This document shows, piece by piece, positions 11,787 to 22,919 of a stretch of DNA of 64,000 nt. The first letter of the stretch is position 1. Each line of letters starts with the position of its first letter. The DNA comes from Epiperipatus broadwayi (lineage: Eukaryota; Onychophora; Udeonychophora; Euonychophora; Peripatidae), in assembly GCA_028023455.1 (NCBI GenBank), contig JAQFVV010000023.1:1477501-1541500 (forward strand). Reading direction: 5' to 3'. Below the pieces are notes generated by a model, which saw nothing but the letters and a program-made list of their open reading frames with translations, had not been told where the DNA came from and did no database searches. Both the position numbers and the translations under genes were made by a program.

Positions 11787-13682
11787 TGCCAGGTTCGAAC
11801 TGTTGATGATCCAACATGCTCTCTATTTGCTAGATTTAGCTGTGTTTAAACTTTATTTATCGTAATTTATAATCTTATATTATAAATATTACATGAACGA
11901 ACTGACCCGTCCGAGCAGAGTGGAGAATACTATTGATGGCAGGGTCATCAACAATACCCACAGTCCAACCAAGCTATGCAACACATAACACGGTCACATT
12001 TCCTGACTATGGCCCACTTCGACTGCTAGATTCAAACCCCTACTATCCAAACACTTTATTTGTTTCAGAGTAAACCCTGGCACCAACTAGTTTCTAGAAC
12101 TAATGTGTTTGGACAGTAGGCCCATAATCCAGTGTTTGAAAAATTTCTTAACTAGATCAGTCTATTTTTAATTCAATTAGTGGTAAAAAAGAATTGACTG
12201 ACAAAATTAAATTTTAGGTTTCAAGATAATTTATTTTACTAAACATTTGTTATTCTTTTTTTAATTTACTTATGAGAACTTATTTAAATGAACAAGGGCT
12301 TATCATAACTTCAGGTTCACACATATATAATAGCAATATAATATAACAAAGAATTAAATAATATTTGACATTTAAAATACAATGAAATCAATATATCCTA
12401 ACGCATTAACACACACAACATTTCAAAACATGCACATCAGTAGTTCATTTATGCATGCTTATAGAGTTCATTATTACTTGACTCTAGGAGGCTTTAAACT
12501 AATGCTATGGCTACTTTAGAAATGAGAATAAGAAAAATGTTATTACCTAGGATTTTAGAATGTGGATACTTCTTGCTGTTTGTGGTGAACTTTATTTTAA
12601 TAGGATTTTGTTCTCTTCCTGGTGGCTGCTTCAAATGAGAATATTTCCAGACAACTGGATTCGATGTTTTCCTGAGGAGGTTTAATTCTTATTCAGTGGC
12701 ACTGTTCTTGGAGACAGTTAAATATTCCTGGCAATTTTCAAATTGTTAGGCAGGTATTTTTTATTTCGGGCAGGTTGCTGTTTCACTGGACTCAGGCTAG
12801 AGAAAGTTGTATGTTTCCAAGGTTTTTAACACTGCATTATCGGATGATCTATTGACTGATTTAATTTGATGTGATCTTGCTGAACTGAACTCTTTCTCAA
12901 CGGTTATCTCAATTCAACTCCTCAACTGTTTTCCGATGAAAAACTGGACTATTTATTTATAAGACCTGTTGTCATTTTGATGTCTGCCAGCAATATCTGT
13001 TGTCAAAATTCCTTCCTTGTTTTTAATTGCATTCCTCTGATAAGCTTTTAATCCTGTTGTTGGAATTGCTTTAATTAGCAGCCATCGCACGTTTGTTGTT
13101 TTTTGTTTAACTTAATAGCCATTGCAAAACTTGTTGTTTTGTAGATTTTCAACTTAGTAGCCATCACTGAGTGTTTTTAATTTTTAACTTTCATTTATTT
13201 CATTTTAACATGCGCATATTTATGCTATGTTTACAATCGCACATATATATTTAACTGACAAGCTCACATTAATTCGCCATTTACGCACATGTATATTTTA
13301 TTCTAATAAATTCAATATTAGTTTTGAGATTACTTTTTCTTTCTTTAACTCAAAAGAGATATTCTTTACTTATTTGAAAATCAACTTCTTTTAATTTTCC
13401 CCATAACTATGAATTAATTGTTTTTAGCAAATTACTTTTTTTTGAACACAAAAAAAAACCTTTTAAACTTCTTTTATAAAACTTTTAGTTTGATGTTTCT
13501 AAAGAAAACCCCTTTCCCACTTCTAATTAATTAATTGTAACTTTTATTTCAACTACTAATAATAGAACAAACTGCAATAAAAATCTCTTTAAACTTTTAC
13601 GTACTATTTTCTTTTAATGACTGCATTTTATTTTAATAATTTTTAGAGAAAATTAGATATGTACCAACATGATTTTGGTACA
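11787..13682 (-). repeat. 5' LTR (right copy) of the gag-only LTR retrotransposon
   Basis: Direct repeat of 7399-9298, about 1.9 kb. Its left end contains GTGCCAGGTTCGAACTGTTG, which resembles the T-arm (B box) of a tRNA in reverse, so the element's LTR end may carry a tRNA-like segment. The right end reads TTTTGGTACA, then flanking ATATATATAT. Confidence 0.85.
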
Positions 13683-15134
13683 ATATATATATTGTAATGT
13701 TTTCACATTTTGATTGTTTTTGGTAGCCCTTTTTTGCACACTATGAAGTGAAAGTTAATCAAGCTATGAAGATGGGAAATATAAATATTTTGTTCATATT
13801 TCTAAAAACATAGCTATATTTCCTGATTAACTGGCCTACTAATTATTGCAACTTACACTGCCAGTGGAATCAGTTTTTTTATTTGTTTTTATCAGGGTGC
13901 CAGGATTCATACAAGAATCTGCTGAAATCCATCATGTTGCACATCGTAAATTAAGAAGAAAATAATTTAAAGGATCGGGTTTTATAACTTAGTTATTTTT
14001 CAGAGAATATCACAACTGGGGCTTAATTAATAACTATTGGCAAATGTAAATTATACTCAAATCCTAATAACATTAATAAATTTAATAACTATCATTAATA
14101 ATGCACATTAGAAGCAAATATTTTATTCTAACAAATTAAAATATTAAAAACAAATTAATAATGTTGGAAAGATTACATGCATGCTAATCCAGACATGAAT
14201 CAATTAATTAAAATAGTTCACATTATACTTAGATTTCTTAGGCCATAAACAAAAGTCTCTTGAATAATAAAATTTAATGTCTCTATCAGGATTATACTGT
14301 AAGCTTATTGGAGAATTGTTTGCAAATGCTTAATTTAGTCACAATCGGGAATAATTAATCTTAGTTTACTGTAAGTTTAGCAAATTTCTGTAGATGGTTG
14401 ATTACCATGCATGTTTTTATGACAGGTAGAATGAGCTTGTGGCCATTAATATTAAACTTGTTTTTTGGTCTGTTCTAAAGGCTAGTCACAAAATCTTTTC
14501 TGGGGTCGACATCTTCATGATGAACGATGTCAAAAGCTTTGGTCCACTCCAGCATGACTAATTATTTCAGTGTAGAGTGGTCCTGGATCTTTCATGATCC
14601 AGGACCAGCCAAAAGAAAAACAGACAAGACAAGATGACATTTGAAGTTTTTCTGACCTTTTATATTCACAATCAGTTTTTAGACTTCTCTGCACATCTAT
14701 TTTCTTTTGTTCTTTTATCAGAATATCAGATAATAATCTACTACATTCTATCTTAAATTTAAGTTACAAAGTCTTTTTTAGCATAATTCTGCCATCTTTA
14801 ATTAGCTTCCTAAAAAAAAAAATTTAATGATTGTAATCTTTTTACGTCGGAATTTTTCTTTTTATTTCTCTGGATTAGTAATCTTGTGTCATTTATTCTT
14901 TCCAATTTTAACTCTTATTTTTAATCAAAGTAATAATTTGAAACAAAAAAATCAACTCTCATTGTATGATTTTAAAAAAAAAATTACACTAACAAAAAAA
15001 AAATTGTGTCTTTTAATAACATCACTAAAGTTACTTTTTCTTTAACTTTTACCAAATGCCAATATATTTGTACAATATATAAATAAATGGTACAATATAT
15101 ATTAAAGAAAACGTTTTCTTTCTATAAAAAAAAT
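13683..15134. other. Unrecognised DNA with a possible reverse-transcriptase scrap
   Basis: Mostly AT-rich. On the minus strand around 14490-14560 the reading LEWTKAFDIVHHED resembles the motif-A region of LINE reverse transcriptases, followed by an unrelated frame; this is at best a small decayed LINE fragment. A perfect short hairpin (TCCTGGATC...GATCCAGGA) sits at about 14580-14604. Confidence 0.35.
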
Positions 15135-15810
15135 TGGTAACCATCTGAAATCCGGGCATGGCCACCTGATGGTGTTGTTTATGTGTCAAAACATATAAAA
15201 ATGCTGTTTCTGTGCTGGCCTTTTGGCTAATACAACATTTATATTGTATTAACCCATTGCAGGCCACTTTACATGACCTTGCACAAAAATATTACGGCCT
15301 GTTTTGTGCTTCAAAACTATTTATGCGTATTTGTTCTATACATAGCTGATTACCATATCGCTTGAGGGTATTTTAATTTCAAGTTGGTACAACTTTTCAA
15401 ATCTCCATAAGAGAATCATCATCATCACAAACATTATCAATCCACTGGAGGATGAAAGTCTCTCCAAGTTTAATTCATCTTCTCCAATCTTTAGCTTCTC
15501 TTCTCCACATCACCCCTGAACACTTTTTTATTTCATTCATCCATCTCACATGTGGTCTCTTTCTCGGTCTTTTACAATCTCTTGGAATCCAGTTTAAGAT
15601 TTCAATTGTCCATCTATTATCATCTCTTCTAGCAATATGTCCAGCCCAACTTTACTTCAATCTTTTAATTTTTTCAATGAGGTCAGTAAGACCTGTTTGT
15701 TCTCTTACCCATACATTGTGTTTTCGATCTCTTCTTGTTACTCCCAACATGCATCTCTCCAAACTTTTTTGAGTGGTCTGGAGTCTCTGTATTGCTCGTC
15801 TATTAAGTGT

Positions 15811-16614
15811 TCAAGTCTCAGATCCATAAGTAAGATCTGATAAAACACATTTGTTAAAAACCTTCCATTTTAAATACATAGGCACATTTCCTTTTAGTAT
15901 CAAGTTAATTCTACAAAAAGCACTCCAACCAAGTTTAATTCTATGATTAATTTTATCCATTATGTTTTCATCTGTATTAATAATCTGATCAAGGTATTTG
16001 TAACTGTTAACTTCTTCTAATTCATCATAATCAATCTTTATTTTCATATTTTGAGCAAATTGATTAAAAATTACTTTAGGCTTTCTAACATTTATCTTTA
16101 GTCCTACTTTCCTACTTTCATCTGATAACTCCTGCAACATTTCTTGCATCTCTGAAGCATTATTTGCAAAAACAACTATATCATCTTCAAAATCTAAATG
16201 ACTTACATAAACTCCATTTACTTTCACTCCTTTAGTTTCCCATTTTAATCCACAAAATACTTCTTGCAACACTACTGTAAAAAGTTTTGGAGATATGGAG
16301 TCATCTTGTCTTACACCTTTTTCAATTCTGACTTTCCTTGTATCATTATGTAATCTAATTGTTGCTGTTGTATTTTTATAAATATTCTTTAAAATGTGAC
16401 AATATCCTGGTTTTATATCTTGATGATCCAATGCTTTAATCACTGAAGAAATGTTTATAGAATCAAATGCCTTTTCATAATCTACAAATCCAAAACATAA
16501 CAGCAACTCATATTTATTTGTCCTTCCTATAACTTCTCTCAATACCTGATTATGATCTACTGTACTAAAACCACTTTCAAATCCAGCTTGTTCTCTTGGT
16601 TGGTGGAAATCCAA
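15811..16614 (-). pseudogene. Reverse transcriptase core of the RTE-like LINE
   Basis: A 267-codon open stretch without ATG necessity encodes successive RT motifs: motif A (FVDYEKAFDSI), the region around motif B (EKGVRQDDSISPKLF, where family members have GVRQGD), and motif C as FEDDIVVFANN, where the catalytic DD pair is kept but the preceding alanine of FADD is replaced by glutamate. The following thumb region (GLKINVRKPKVIFN...YKYLDQIIN) is also as expected. The G-to-D change in motif B and A-to-E before the DD pair suggest decay. Enzyme role in an intact element: target-primed reverse transcription of the LINE RNA. Confidence 0.9.
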
Positions 16615-16745
16615 TGTTCTCTATAGACGAGTTGTAATTATCTTGGTAAAAATTTTGTATAAAACTGATAAAAGGATGATGGGTCTGTAATTTCTAATAT
16701 CTTCTTTATATCTTTTTTAAATATTAATAGTATTACTGCATTTGT

Positions 16746-17006
16746 TCAATCATCTGGTACATCTTTATTATTTAGACATTTGGTATATAACTTTGCTAAA
16801 AAAAAATCTATTTCTTCGCCTGCTTCTTTTAATATATCAGTTATAATGCTATCATTATTTGTAGCCTTTCCTTTCTTTATACATTTAATTGCATGTTTAA
16901 CTTCTTCATTTAAAATTCTGGGCAATTCAGAAGATGTAATAGATATAGGAGGTACTTGTTCTTTATTGCTATATAATTTTTGATAAAAGTCTTCTACCCA
17001 TTTCAT
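16746..17006 (-). pseudogene. RT finger region of the RTE-like LINE
   Basis: The 86-codon open stretch contains EVKHAIKCIKKGKATNNDSI followed by ITDILKEAGEE, the N-terminal RT block in which LINEs have A-I-x-x-(M/L)-K-x-G-K-A-x-G-x-D. It continues the RT of 15811-16614 after a frame break near 16620-16745. Confidence 0.85.
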
Positions 17007-17113
17007 GATGTCATCTCTCTTTTTAGTAATAATTTCATATTTTTTTCTTATTGCAGATTTAATTTCCTACCAATACCAAAATGTTCTTTTATATTCTTGA
17101 GACTTTTATTTTC

Positions 17114-17371
17114 TTATACAGCTTTCCTTGCTAGTTCACAGTTACACTTTCTTATATCATTTTCAACTCTTTTCCGTATCATTTTACAAAATTCAAGATA
17201 TTCAATCCTTTTTAATGCATCATTTTTGTATATCTTTATATTTCTTCTTTTCTTTATAAATTCTCTAGTCTCAATAGAAATTTTATTAGTTAATTGCTGC
17301 TTTTTTCTACCAGCTATCTTTGTTGCAGTTTTTAAAAGTGTATCAGTTATTTTCATATTAATTTCATTCAA
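17114..17371 (-). pseudogene. Endonuclease-RT linker of the RTE-like LINE
   Basis: A lysine/arginine-rich helical stretch of 85 codons (LLKTATKIAGRKKQQL...REFIKKRRNIK) lies between the endonuclease and RT blocks, as in other RTE-type elements. It is separated from both neighbours by frame breaks. Confidence 0.7.
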
Positions 17372-17607
17372 GTCTGAATCATGTTCAAAATCTACTAATA
17401 CTTGAAACCGATTTGTAAGTTCTCATTTAAATTCATTAGAATGTTTCTGAAGATTAGAAATATCAACTGTAAAAATTGTTTTTCTTAACAATTTTTGTTT
17501 CTCTAGTTTTGCATTAACATGTATCTTACATCTTACTAATCAATGATCACTTTCTGTGTTAAATTTATTAAGAACATTACAATCTTGAAATATGTATTTT
17601 CTGTTAG

Positions 17608-17829
17608 TCAAAATATAATCCAATTCTTCTGTACCTTCATTGGGATGCTTCCATGTCCATTTCCTTTTAACATTTTTCTCAAAAAAAAAGAATTCATAAT
17701 ATAAAATTTTTCTTTTTTAGCAAACTCCACTAGTCTATGTCCTCTTTTATTTCTATTACCATAATCAAAATCACCTACAGCACTTTCATCTTTCATTTGT
17801 TTACCAATTCTAGCATTAAAGTCTCCCAT
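17608..17829 (-). pseudogene. Apurinic-endonuclease fragment of the RTE-like LINE
   Basis: MGDFNARIGKQMKDESAVGD and the following GNRNKRGHRLVEFAKK match the C-terminal half of the LINE APE-type endonuclease, in which GDFN(A/S)(K/R)(I/V)G carries catalytic residues. Just upstream (to about 17975) another frame gives the expected preceding strand (LNSRYQMQKIQVYA), after which homology stops: the 5' truncation point. Confidence 0.85.
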
Positions 17830-18059
17830 AACAATTTTAAAATGTTGTTTACTCTGATCGAAAGCCTTTTATACATCCATATAAAAATCTTCTACTACTT
17901 CATCACTATGAGAACTTGTTGGGCATAAACCTGAATTTTCTGCATTTGGTATCTGCTATTAAGTTGTATAATTAATCTTGCCGCTCTATGTCATTTATAT
18001 TTAAATAATATTCTTAATTACTAATAATTGTCACATGGTCCCCACCCTTCCCTAAAAAA

Positions 18060-18254
18060 ATGTCATTATGTAAAAAAATTGGCAAAGGATATGTTCAAAC
18101 ACGTTTTAACAAAGCTCACGCACTAAGTCATGTTTCAGCATGGAAAATATACGAGACCAATAAAAGGTCAGAGAAGAACATGCAATTTTTAAACTTTTCA
18201 GAATTGCCGATTACAGAAATTGAGGGAGATTGCGTCCTTTTTTCAGGCACATAA
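18060..18254 (+). other. Unrecognised short open frame
   Basis: A 64-codon frame beginning ATG (MSLCKKIGKGYVQTRFNKAH...) lies in a patch that is clearly less AT-biased than its surroundings, between the LINE and a tandem repeat. I recognise no family. It may be a fragment of a transposon-encoded protein belonging to the bracketing element. Confidence 0.25.
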
Positions 18255-18344
18255 TGTCCTCCCAAATACCAGACTGTTTTTATTACAGCAATAAAATAAT
18301 AAATAAGTTCAAAAAGTCCAAAGTTTGTCTACTTTTTTTTTATT

Positions 18345-19080
18345 TCATTAGAAATTGACAAGTCTTTGGATTATATTTTTTTCAGCGGGTTTAAAATAAA
18401 TGACTATTTTTGTTGACTTTTTGTTAATAATAACAAAGTATGAAAGCCCCCCAAAAAAGCAGTTTATTGTAGAAACCAAAAAAAAAAGTAATTCAAATGA
18501 AATATAAATAGAAGTAAAAAGTGAGAAAAAGTTGTTGAAAAAAAAAGAAATTATTGACTTTTTGTTACAATTATTTTTCTGAGTGTGGGGGTGGGGGTTT
18601 GAATACAATTTTTTACTTTCAAAAAACACAAAAGTTACTTTTGATTTAATAAGAAAAACAATTTGGTCAATCCAAAAAAAAGGTAGAAAAAATTTGAAAC
18701 AATTCCCAAATAATTGCATTATATTTCTTCAGCAGGGTTAAAACAAGTGGGGTTAAAATCAATGACTATTTTTGTTTACTTTTTGTTAGTAATAACAGTA
18801 CGAAAGCCCCCCAAAAAGCTCTTTATTGTAGAAACCAAAAAAGGCTAATTCAAACAAAATATAAATAAAAGTAAAAAGTAAAAAAAAGTTGTTCTAAAAA
18901 AAAAAATTATTGATTTTTTGTTACAATTATTGATCTGAGGATGGGGGTTTCAAAACAATTTAAAAGTTACTTTTGATTTAATAATAATAAGAAAAACAAT
19001 TTAGTCAACCAAAAAAAAAAAGGGTAGAATGAAATTGTATTATATTTTTTCGGTGGGGTTAAAACAAGTTTTTTCGTCAT
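18345..19080. repeat. Tandem repeat, ~320-360 bp monomer, two copies plus a partial third
   Basis: The landmark GAAAGCCCCCCAAAAA occurs at about 18442 and 18802, a spacing of 360. Each unit also contains ATGACTATTTTTGTT, TTATTGTAGAAACCAAAAA, a G-rich patch and AAAAGTTACTTTTGATTTAAT. A third start (TTATATTTTTTCGGTGGGGTT) follows near 19040. Both strands lack coding signal. Confidence 0.75.
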
Positions 19081-19094
19081 CGTGAAACAGTCCA

Positions 19095-19262
19095 AAGTTT
19101 TAAAATTCAGAAAAATAAACACAAAATTTGTTGAACAAAGAAAAATGTCAGGTTAAAAAAAAACAATGAAAATGAATATAAAAAATTGTTTAATAAAAAA
19201 GAAATCATGTTATAAATGAAATAAAAATTTGTTTAATCAAAAAAAAAAAAATCATGTTATAT
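19095..19262. repeat. Short A-rich tandem repeat
   Basis: Units of the form AAATTTGTT(T/G)AA(T/C)(A/C)AA..., some followed by AATCATGTTATA, recur about every 45-55 bases. Copies are imperfect. Confidence 0.4.
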
Positions 19263-19357
19263 AAAAAAAGTTGCAGTGGCCCAGTGACATTACATTTGAT
19301 TGATTTTGTGTAGCATCAATACCCCAAGCAGCCATGCCCAGATTTCAGATGATTACC

Positions 19358-22300
19358 AAAAAAATAAGAGGCTAATTAATAGCTTTAATTCAGATTATCT
19401 ATATTTTATATATACACACATATATATGCATTTATGTATTATTAAAAAACATTGTTTTTATTAGTTTATTCTAATATGTAATTTTAGCTTATGCAGCATA
19501 TCTGTGCTTATGTAGATAAGCATCATGTAGACACATGTATGTTAAAATTAATCATGCTTTATGAATTATTAAAATGAATTATTAAATTTTATTATTAGTT
19601 TATCACAATTCTGATATGTAATTTTTTATACAGGCATGTCTGTGTGCTTATATATAGGTATTGTATGAAAACCTATTGACATATTTGTAAATCACAATGT
19701 GATAGCTTATTTTTTTTTGTATTAATCAAAATCAGAATGCTGAATATATTTTTATAGCATGATCAGCAGACCTTAATTTCATTTTATTGTTTCTAATTAA
19801 TAAATTTATATTTCATTGTTTAAATTATTCCAGTGAATTTACTCAATCCTAAAATAGTTTTAGAATATTATATGTCTGTATTATATCTCTTACAGTAACA
19901 GATATAGAGCTTATGCTCACTGAGACAGATTCATGCATATGGGTCTGTTATATAAAAGGGGTTTATATGTAGTGTTTATGGACATCCAGTTGATGATAAT
20001 TTTATTATTTCTCTAATGCTGTATTGGTGTAAAGAGAATATCTATTAAAGTCCATGCACTACATTTCATTTTATTTATTTATTTAGAAATTAAATTTATA
20101 GTTGACCAGTATATTAATGATATTAAGTGGCTAGAGTGCATTGATGATGATCAGCATCTTATAGTATCCCAGCATTATTGTTATATATTGTGATAGATTA
20201 GCCCTTTTAAGTATGTGCATTGAAATTATTATGTTGTATTGCCACCCTAAGTTTGGCATGGGCTAAATAAATTAGACTGGTATATAATAAACCCATTTCA
20301 AATCCAGTCACAAAATTGACTCTTGATTTATTTTTATTATTTTTTGTAAGACTGTGTGAATTTATAGTTAGTCTTAGTTCTTTATTGATCTCTAATATTT
20401 TATGCTCATTAGATTATTTGTATGTTTAAATTTGAGTCTTTGACTTGAGGTTGATGATGATGATTTTTCATCACCCCAGGTTCACTCCTGACTTCATTCC
20501 ACTACAATAGTGTACTTCAAAAAGTATTTGTTTGAATATTATTTACACTCACAGTTAAAATCTTATATCATGTTATATATTTACTGAAATTTCTGAGATT
20601 AGCTTTTGGATCACCTGATAGGTTCATAGTTATGGACTGTATTAGAGCTAATTGGTAAGCTTCTATGGATGTTGATCAAAAGTTAAAGACTGGAGTCCAG
20701 ATAAAATACACTGAACTCAATTGAAATGGAATAGGAATATCCCAGGTCCAACTATAATGTATATCAATCATATTTAATAAATAATTCAATTGTTATTGGA
20801 ATACGGGTAAAATGAGATGAAGACAAGTTAATATTGCTGCTGTTTGGTTAAATTAAATAAGGCTTGAGCATAATAACAAAGTTTGGGAATGATGCAAATT
20901 AGAATTCGTCAGATTCTAATAGTTTCATACAAATCTTGAATGTATATTCTACAAAGGAAGATTGGGTTAAACTGGCTTTCCATATAAATATATTAAACTG
21001 GCTTTCCATATAAATATATTAAAACAGGCAAAACTCTCTATATGTATTGCCACTCAGTGCAAGCCAGAGTAATCAATGGATTCCAGAAGACTTGTGCATA
21101 AAATTTTCCTCTAGTGCCTACTCATCCAATATCTCCAGACTAATCTTGCTAATAAATTAATTATATATAAACATGAAGTCTGGAACTCTGATAGGCTACT
21201 CAAAAATCCTGAGCCTTACCCTAATACCATGCTTGGTGCTCTTATCTGAACAATATAGTCCTGAGTGTGACCTTGGGTTTACCATATTCAGGTTGCCAAC
21301 AGATGGGGACAGCCTCCATCATTATCCCATTGGAGATTATTAAGATGGGATATATCTACATATATATCATAAATTCACATCCACAATTCACAAAGGCAAA
21401 ATAACAAATGTATTGAAATTAAATTAATGGCACCTTAAACAGATAGCTAATATCTGCACTGCTAACAAAAACCAGTTCATAAATTAAGCATATAATCATA
21501 ATGCTATAATAAAAAGATCTAAATTACTAAATTAATAATCTTATTTAACAAACATTTGATTTGCATTATGAATCAGATCATATAAAGGAGGAAAGGTACA
21601 TTTGAGGAGATTAAATTTAATTATAAACTATAAAATATACCTTATAACTATACCACTATGGCTAGGCTCTCACTATCAGATGAAAGAACTTTTAAATCAT
21701 AATTTATAATTATAATTTCACAAACCAGAATATATATATATATATATTTAATGAATATAAAGGCAATCAGATATTATTCTTAAATAATATAATTTCGAAA
21801 CAATAAGTCAGATCAAGATAAATAGGCATTATTTTATATTTATTAAATTGAAGATATAAATAATGATATCGTTGATACAGAATTACTCAAATTAATTCTC
21901 TCACTGCTTTGAAGTATATTTGGCATATTATTACATATATAAGAAAATTAAATTTTAATACTTGAAATCAATAAAACATTATAGGCATCACCACAAGCAT
22001 GAAAAGAAAATATAGATTTATTTTAACAAGTGATTACGAATTTCTATTTTAACATTTGTAATATTAGAGTGTTTACAGGTTTAAATTATAAAGAATAAGG
22101 TAAGTATTAAGAAGTGACTTTACATTCATTTTAGGCAAAAGTTTTAGAAATGAAACTTTAGTTTGTTTTGAACATTCCTTTAAATTTAAATAATAGCTAT
22201 AGCATTAATTTTAGAAATTAAGGTTCTTTAGAGTGCTTTGTGATGGTCTTAAGTTTGTTACCTACACTTCTTGGTAGCAGCTTGTCTGTTGGCACTTCTT

Positions 22301-22919
22301 GGTGCCATGTATGGTAGCAATTCTAATTCTTTGGATAGGCATCATTTCTCCAGTTGAAGTATCAGTGCAGTAGGTTGTTAATAGGGGCATTTTCCATCAC
22401 CATTATGGTTATGTGCTTCTACCATGTAGGATGGAGATGGAGATCTCCATTACCTGGTCTTGAAGAACAGTTATTCCACTCTGTCCTACACAACCATATC
22501 AAAATCTAAACTGATGTGGATTATATTAGCAGATGCTTCCAAGATTTTTACACAGTATTTTTACATGGAGAAACTTGAACTATTTATACTCACCTTACAT
22601 TAAGTATATTTTTAATAACAAATTATCTTCCAGTGAAACAAGCAATTAGCTCCTTTAAATTTTATATTTTTAAATATCAAAAATAAATACTGTCTTTTGT
22701 ATTTTTTTTTGACCAGGATGTTACTTTCCCACAAGATTTTGGCAATCGATAAGGTTGATTAAATTTTTTTTACAAGATTAAATATATTTTTGACGAACAT
22801 TTATTGTCTTAATAATTTTCAGGTTTAATGATCATACCATTTTAAAACAGATGTGCATGGCATGATTTTATTTTGCAGATTATTTTTAATTAGATTTAGA
22901 AAATAGAGGAAATGATCTA
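19358..22919. other. Unrecognised, partly GC-richer DNA
   Basis: No gene, RNA or known transposon was recognised. A 26-bp unit (AAACTGGCTTTCCATATAAA...) is exactly duplicated in tandem at about 20967-21020. The patches 20880-21360 and 22200-22560 are less AT-biased than the rest and could be diverged repeats, but give no readable protein on either strand. Confidence 0.4.

Larger units (their letters stand above)
7399..13682 (-). mobile_element. Non-autonomous LTR retrotransposon (gag-like only)
   Basis: Two long direct repeats (7399-9298 and 11787-13682) flank a ~2.5 kb internal region. Read on the minus strand each LTR begins TGTACCAA and ends in CA. Next to the 5' LTR (the right copy) the plus strand at 11770-11782 reads GGTGGGAGAGCCA, which has the form of a tRNA 3' end finishing in CCA, so the minus strand carries a plausible primer-binding site (TGGCTCTCCCACC) four bases from the LTR. 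At the other end the minus strand reads GGAGGGTGGTGTAA directly before the 3' LTR: a polypurine-tract-like segment. The internal region holds one broken gag-like gene and no protease, reverse transcriptase or integrase that I can detect, so the element would need proteins in trans (LARD-like). Target duplications are ambiguous because both flanks are TATATA-rich. Confidence 0.85.
15416..17975 (-). mobile_element. 5'-truncated RTE-like LINE retrotransposon
   Basis: Read on the minus strand, the segment runs from the middle of an apurinic endonuclease domain (about 17975-17600) through a linker to a reverse transcriptase (about 17000-15800) and ends in a short (GAT)n-like tail (GTGATGATGATGATTC at about 15416-15432). 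RTE-type elements characteristically end in short tandem repeats and are usually 5'-truncated, as here. The frame is broken by several stops and shifts, so it is inactive. The RT closely follows the animal 'endonuclease-reverse transcriptase' type. The region left of 15811 encodes the remains of the C-terminus in broken frames. Confidence 0.85.
15135..19357. repeat. Block bracketed by inverted 27-mers
   Basis: The 27 bases at 15135-15161 (starting GGTAACCATCTGAAATC) are matched, with two mismatches, by the reverse complement of 19331-19357. Both copies have A/T runs immediately outside. The 4.2 kb between contains the RTE-like LINE and a tandem repeat. This may be a composite inverted-repeat transposon, or simply two oppositely oriented copies of a short dispersed repeat. 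Confidence 0.45.

Noticed and set aside
11787-11845. tRNA gene on the minus strand
   Set aside because: A GTTCGAAC box and D-arm-like words are present, but the acceptor and anticodon stems do not pair; it is part of the LTR end, at most a tRNA-like remnant.
13897-13950. Possible exon after TTTTTATCAG and before GTAAATTA
   Set aside because: The phase would suit the SLC17 exon, but the peptide (GCQDSYKNLLKSIMLHI) does not match the SLC17 sequence expected next.
15452-15840. Plus-strand open frames over the left end of the RTE-like LINE
   Set aside because: They lie antisense to the decayed C-terminus of the LINE protein and show no domain of their own.
16780-17405. Plus-strand hydrophobic open frames resembling membrane proteins
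   Set aside because: They are the complement of the LINE RT and linker frames; hydrophobicity is an artefact of reading lysine-rich codons backwards.
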